From positions 1,674,001 to 1,738,000 of the forward strand of contig NC_089443.1 in NCBI RefSeq assembly GCF_026210795.1: a DNA stretch of 64,000 bases, in the 5' to 3' direction. The stretch comes from Rhizophagus irregularis (lineage: Eukaryota > Glomeromycota > Glomeromycetes > Glomerales > Glomeraceae). Below the pieces are notes generated by a model, which did not search any database, was not told the DNA's origin, and saw only the letters and a program-made list of their open reading frames with translations. The position numbers were made by a program, and so were the translations under genes. Shown here one piece after another: positions 61,254 to 64,000 of the stretch; positions within the stretch are counted from its first letter, which is position 1, and each line of letters opens with the position of its first letter.

Positions 61254-62020
61254 TTTGATATTATTAATATTTGTGGAGTATAAAGGAAGAAAGAATTATT
61301 AAATACTGAAATTCTTGAATTTTAAATTTTATGTTGATAATGTCGTACAAATTAATGATACAAAACAAAACTGCATGATTTAACACATGTAGACCACCAA
61401 TTGACAAATCAGATCTTGTGAAATGATGATCACGTACCAATCTATAAATTATTTTTATTAATAAATTTAGCTTCTTTTGTTTTTTAACGTTTCCTTTCTT
61501 TTTTTTGTAGGTCAGGTCAAACAGATAATCTGATATAACCTGACCTGACCATAAAAAAACCATTAATTGAATCATTTATAATATATACACATTATAAGGA
61601 CTAAGGAGGCTGAATCTTTTCTACAATGATCACTGAAATAGATTACGTAATTTAAACTTGTGCTATCACGTAAATCACATGATAAAGTACTGCACGTGAC
61701 ATATTCTTGGTGACAAATAGGCTTCGCACCATTCGTAATAAAAGCGATAAAATTATAAGCAAATAAGTAGGTTATAAAGGAAGTAAATAAGTAAGTTGAA
61801 GTTCATTTAGAATATATATATCCTTATGAACCTTTCTGAAAATAGACTCTTCTTGATCTGTGGCTTGTTATGACGGCATGGATACGTCAAAAAAGTAGTG
61901 ATTTAAAAAAAAGATTTAAAATGTTATTCATTTTTAGGCATAGTTTAAATAAAATATATCAATAAAAAAAAATTTATAGTAATATATTTATATATTTATT
62001 TAAAATTTTTAATAATGTAT
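61254..62020. other. Spacer between K8 and K9, small hairpin
   Basis: GGTCAGGTC and GACCTGACC words form an imperfect hairpin at 61509-61549. The minus-strand frame 61264-61575 is not supported. Confidence 0.35.
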
Positions 62021-64000
62021 TCAAATAAAAAAATCTCGATTTCTTAATTCTTCTAATCTAAATTTGGCACGGGGATATCCTAGTTCAGTAGATTTCTCGT
62101 ACCAATCAATGGCTTGATTTACATTCTTTTTAATTCCTATTCCAAATTCATACATAATTGCAAGATTATATTGAGCAAAACTATTTCCTGATTCTGCAGC
62201 CTTATTATATAATTCAAAAGCTTTTTCATGATCTTTATCAACACCCTCTCCATAATAATATATATTAGCAAGGTTATATTGAGCATCACAATCTCCCGAA
62301 TTTGCTGCCTTTTGATATAATTCAATGGCTTTGATATGATCTTTATCAATACCTTTTCCGTGTTGATACATATAAGCAAGATTATATTGTGCCATACAAT
62401 TTCCTAAATTGGCCGCTTGTTGATATAATTCAGAAGCTTTTTGCATATTAACACTGGTTGCAATACCTTCTTCATAGAAATAACCAATTTTGTATAATCC
62501 TGATGCATAACCTTTATTGGCTATTTCTTCAAAATGCACAAAAGCTAATGTTTCATCTTTCACAGTTCCATGACCAGATTGATAACATAATCCAACATAA
62601 AATTGTGCTAACGCATGACATTGCTCTGATGCATTGATGAATAAATCAAATGCGGTCTTATTGTTTACACTTGCTTCAATTCCTAAATAATTAAAATATC
62701 CAAGCAAGAATATAGAATCTGAATTATTTTGATTAATTAATAACCAATTATAAATTTCACGTGAATTTATACTATTACGAATAAAATAATAAGTAATAGT
62801 TTGAATATTTTTGATTAATGTAGATTCATTTCCTTCATTAATTATTTTGAAAATATAATTCACTGTATCGTGAACAATTTCATTTGTTAATGTTGTAGGT
62901 GCTATTTCCTTTGTATTCATTTTATCAAAATTTTCAATAATTTGAGACATTTCCCCATGTAATGAATTATCAGTATCTGAAGAATTAATAATATTAGTTG
63001 GAAAATTTTGATCATCTGTTGATGCCAATTGAAGGTGTAATTCCGGTCGACAATCATTTGTTATTACGTTTATTTCTGTCATAATTGCTTTTAAACTTTC
63101 TAATACTTGAATCATGGTTGGACGATTATCTGGTTCGCCATTCCAACATTCTATTAATAAAAATAAAAATACGATAAAATATTTGTAATTTATATAATTA
63201 AGGAGAGTTTGTGAAATATTTTTTTAAAAAAAAGTATTACATACCGGTATAAATTTTAATATATTCCTCAGGTGTATTAGGAAAGGGTTTTTCTCTAAGG
63301 CCTTGTGTAATTTCTAAAGCCAATTCGAAATCATATTGCTCACCTTCGGTATAAAAGGGAGGTTTACCACTAGATATCTCCCAGAATAAAACGCCAATGC
63401 TATAGATATCGCTTTTTTCATCATCTTGTGTTGAATTTTTGTTCTTTCTTCGTCCATTAAGTCTTTTTGGATCAACGTAAGGAATTATTCCAAAAAATTT
63501 CGATCGTGTGTTGAATGATGACGATTCAATTCTCTTTGACAGCCCAAAATCAGATAATTTGATAGTACTCTGATGAACCAATACGTTACTAGAGTGCTAT
63601 TAAAAATAAGCATATTATGTTAAATCATTAAAATATAAAACAATTTTTCATCTAATTAATTATGTTTAATAAAGTAGATTACCAAATCACGATGCACGAT
63701 TCCTTCATTATGTAAACATGACACAGCACAAGCTAATTGATACGCAAAATTATATTTATCGTTCCAATTAAGATTATTGAAGTTTTCCTTCAAATAATCT
63801 TTAAGAGTACCCGAATTAGCATACTCCATTACTAATAAATAATTTCTTGATTGAGAATTTTGATTTTCTAATGATGAATGAAAGAGATAATAATTTTTAT
63901 TTATTAAATTAAAATTATGCAAGTCAAATAACAAGATGATCTTGAATAATATTGTTTAATAGTTTATCATACCTGGGTCAAATTGTGCAACTCCGTGAAA
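62021..64000 (-). CDS. K9: kinase-Sel1 family protein, 5' end beyond window
   Basis: Exon 2 (from 63973, cut by the window edge), exon 3 63683-63867, exon 4 63245-63596 and exon 5 62021-63150; all phases agree. The catalytic loop reads HRDL/HSSNVLVHQ, with Ser in place of the family Gly before Asn. DFG is normal (SDFGLSKR). Six Sel1 repeats; the first has a changed core ([20 protein letters not shown]). It is the most diverged intact-looking member. Exon 1 with the ATP-binding lysine is outside the window, so completeness cannot be judged. Confidence 0.85.

Overview
The window is eukaryotic and very AT-rich, with short GT-AG introns and many non-autonomous transposons. It carries a tandem family of genes joining a tyrosine-kinase-like protein kinase to Sel1 repeats, plus a Crinkler (CRN) effector. 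This combination fits the genome of an arbuscular mycorrhizal fungus of the Rhizophagus type (Glomeromycotina). That assignment is inferred from gene content and base composition, not from a marker gene. No rRNA, tRNA, CRISPR array or bacterial operon was recognised.

Backbone: nine minus-strand members of one kinase-Sel1 family (called K1 to K9 here) lie at 1-880 (partial), 3222-5395, 8579-10724, 13617-15782, 25537-27798, 36775-38615 (pseudogene), 43071-45958, 58640-61253 and 62021-64000 (partial). A tenth, rearranged fragment lies at 38730-39840. Intact members share five exons; exons 2 and 3 are 73 and 185 nt in every intact copy. They differ mainly in Sel1 repeat number (5 to 8) and linker length. 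Between several of them lies a decayed plus-strand gene of another family, so the duplicated unit was probably a gene pair plus spacer.

Mobile layer: the spacers act as mutual empty sites, so many insertions and their target duplications can be read directly. There are fold-back elements with TA duplications, a pair of 234-bp elements with 8-bp duplications and one base difference, a Harbinger-like element with a TTA duplication, and a hAT-like element. A 6.1-kb transposon at 28799-34908 has inverted arms longer than 1.2 kb and a DDE integrase resembling KRBA2/Ginger proteins. It is itself hit by two smaller elements.

Accessory regions: 16197-19409 is a 3.2-kb insertion carrying a minus-strand series of 24-55-nt blocks, each bounded by splice-like signals. 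A partial relative lies at 40450-41000, and a 24-nt splice-bounded block recurs 5 and 6 times in the arms of the 6.1-kb transposon. These micro-exon-like arrays are the least explained structures here. Region 48540-49191 is a broken F-box-like gene, 50711-51939 is a nested palindromic element, and 52753-55541 is a CRN effector with a P-loop NTPase and a nuclease-like end, interrupted by two frame breaks. Region 56560-57220 is extreme purine-rich low-complexity DNA.
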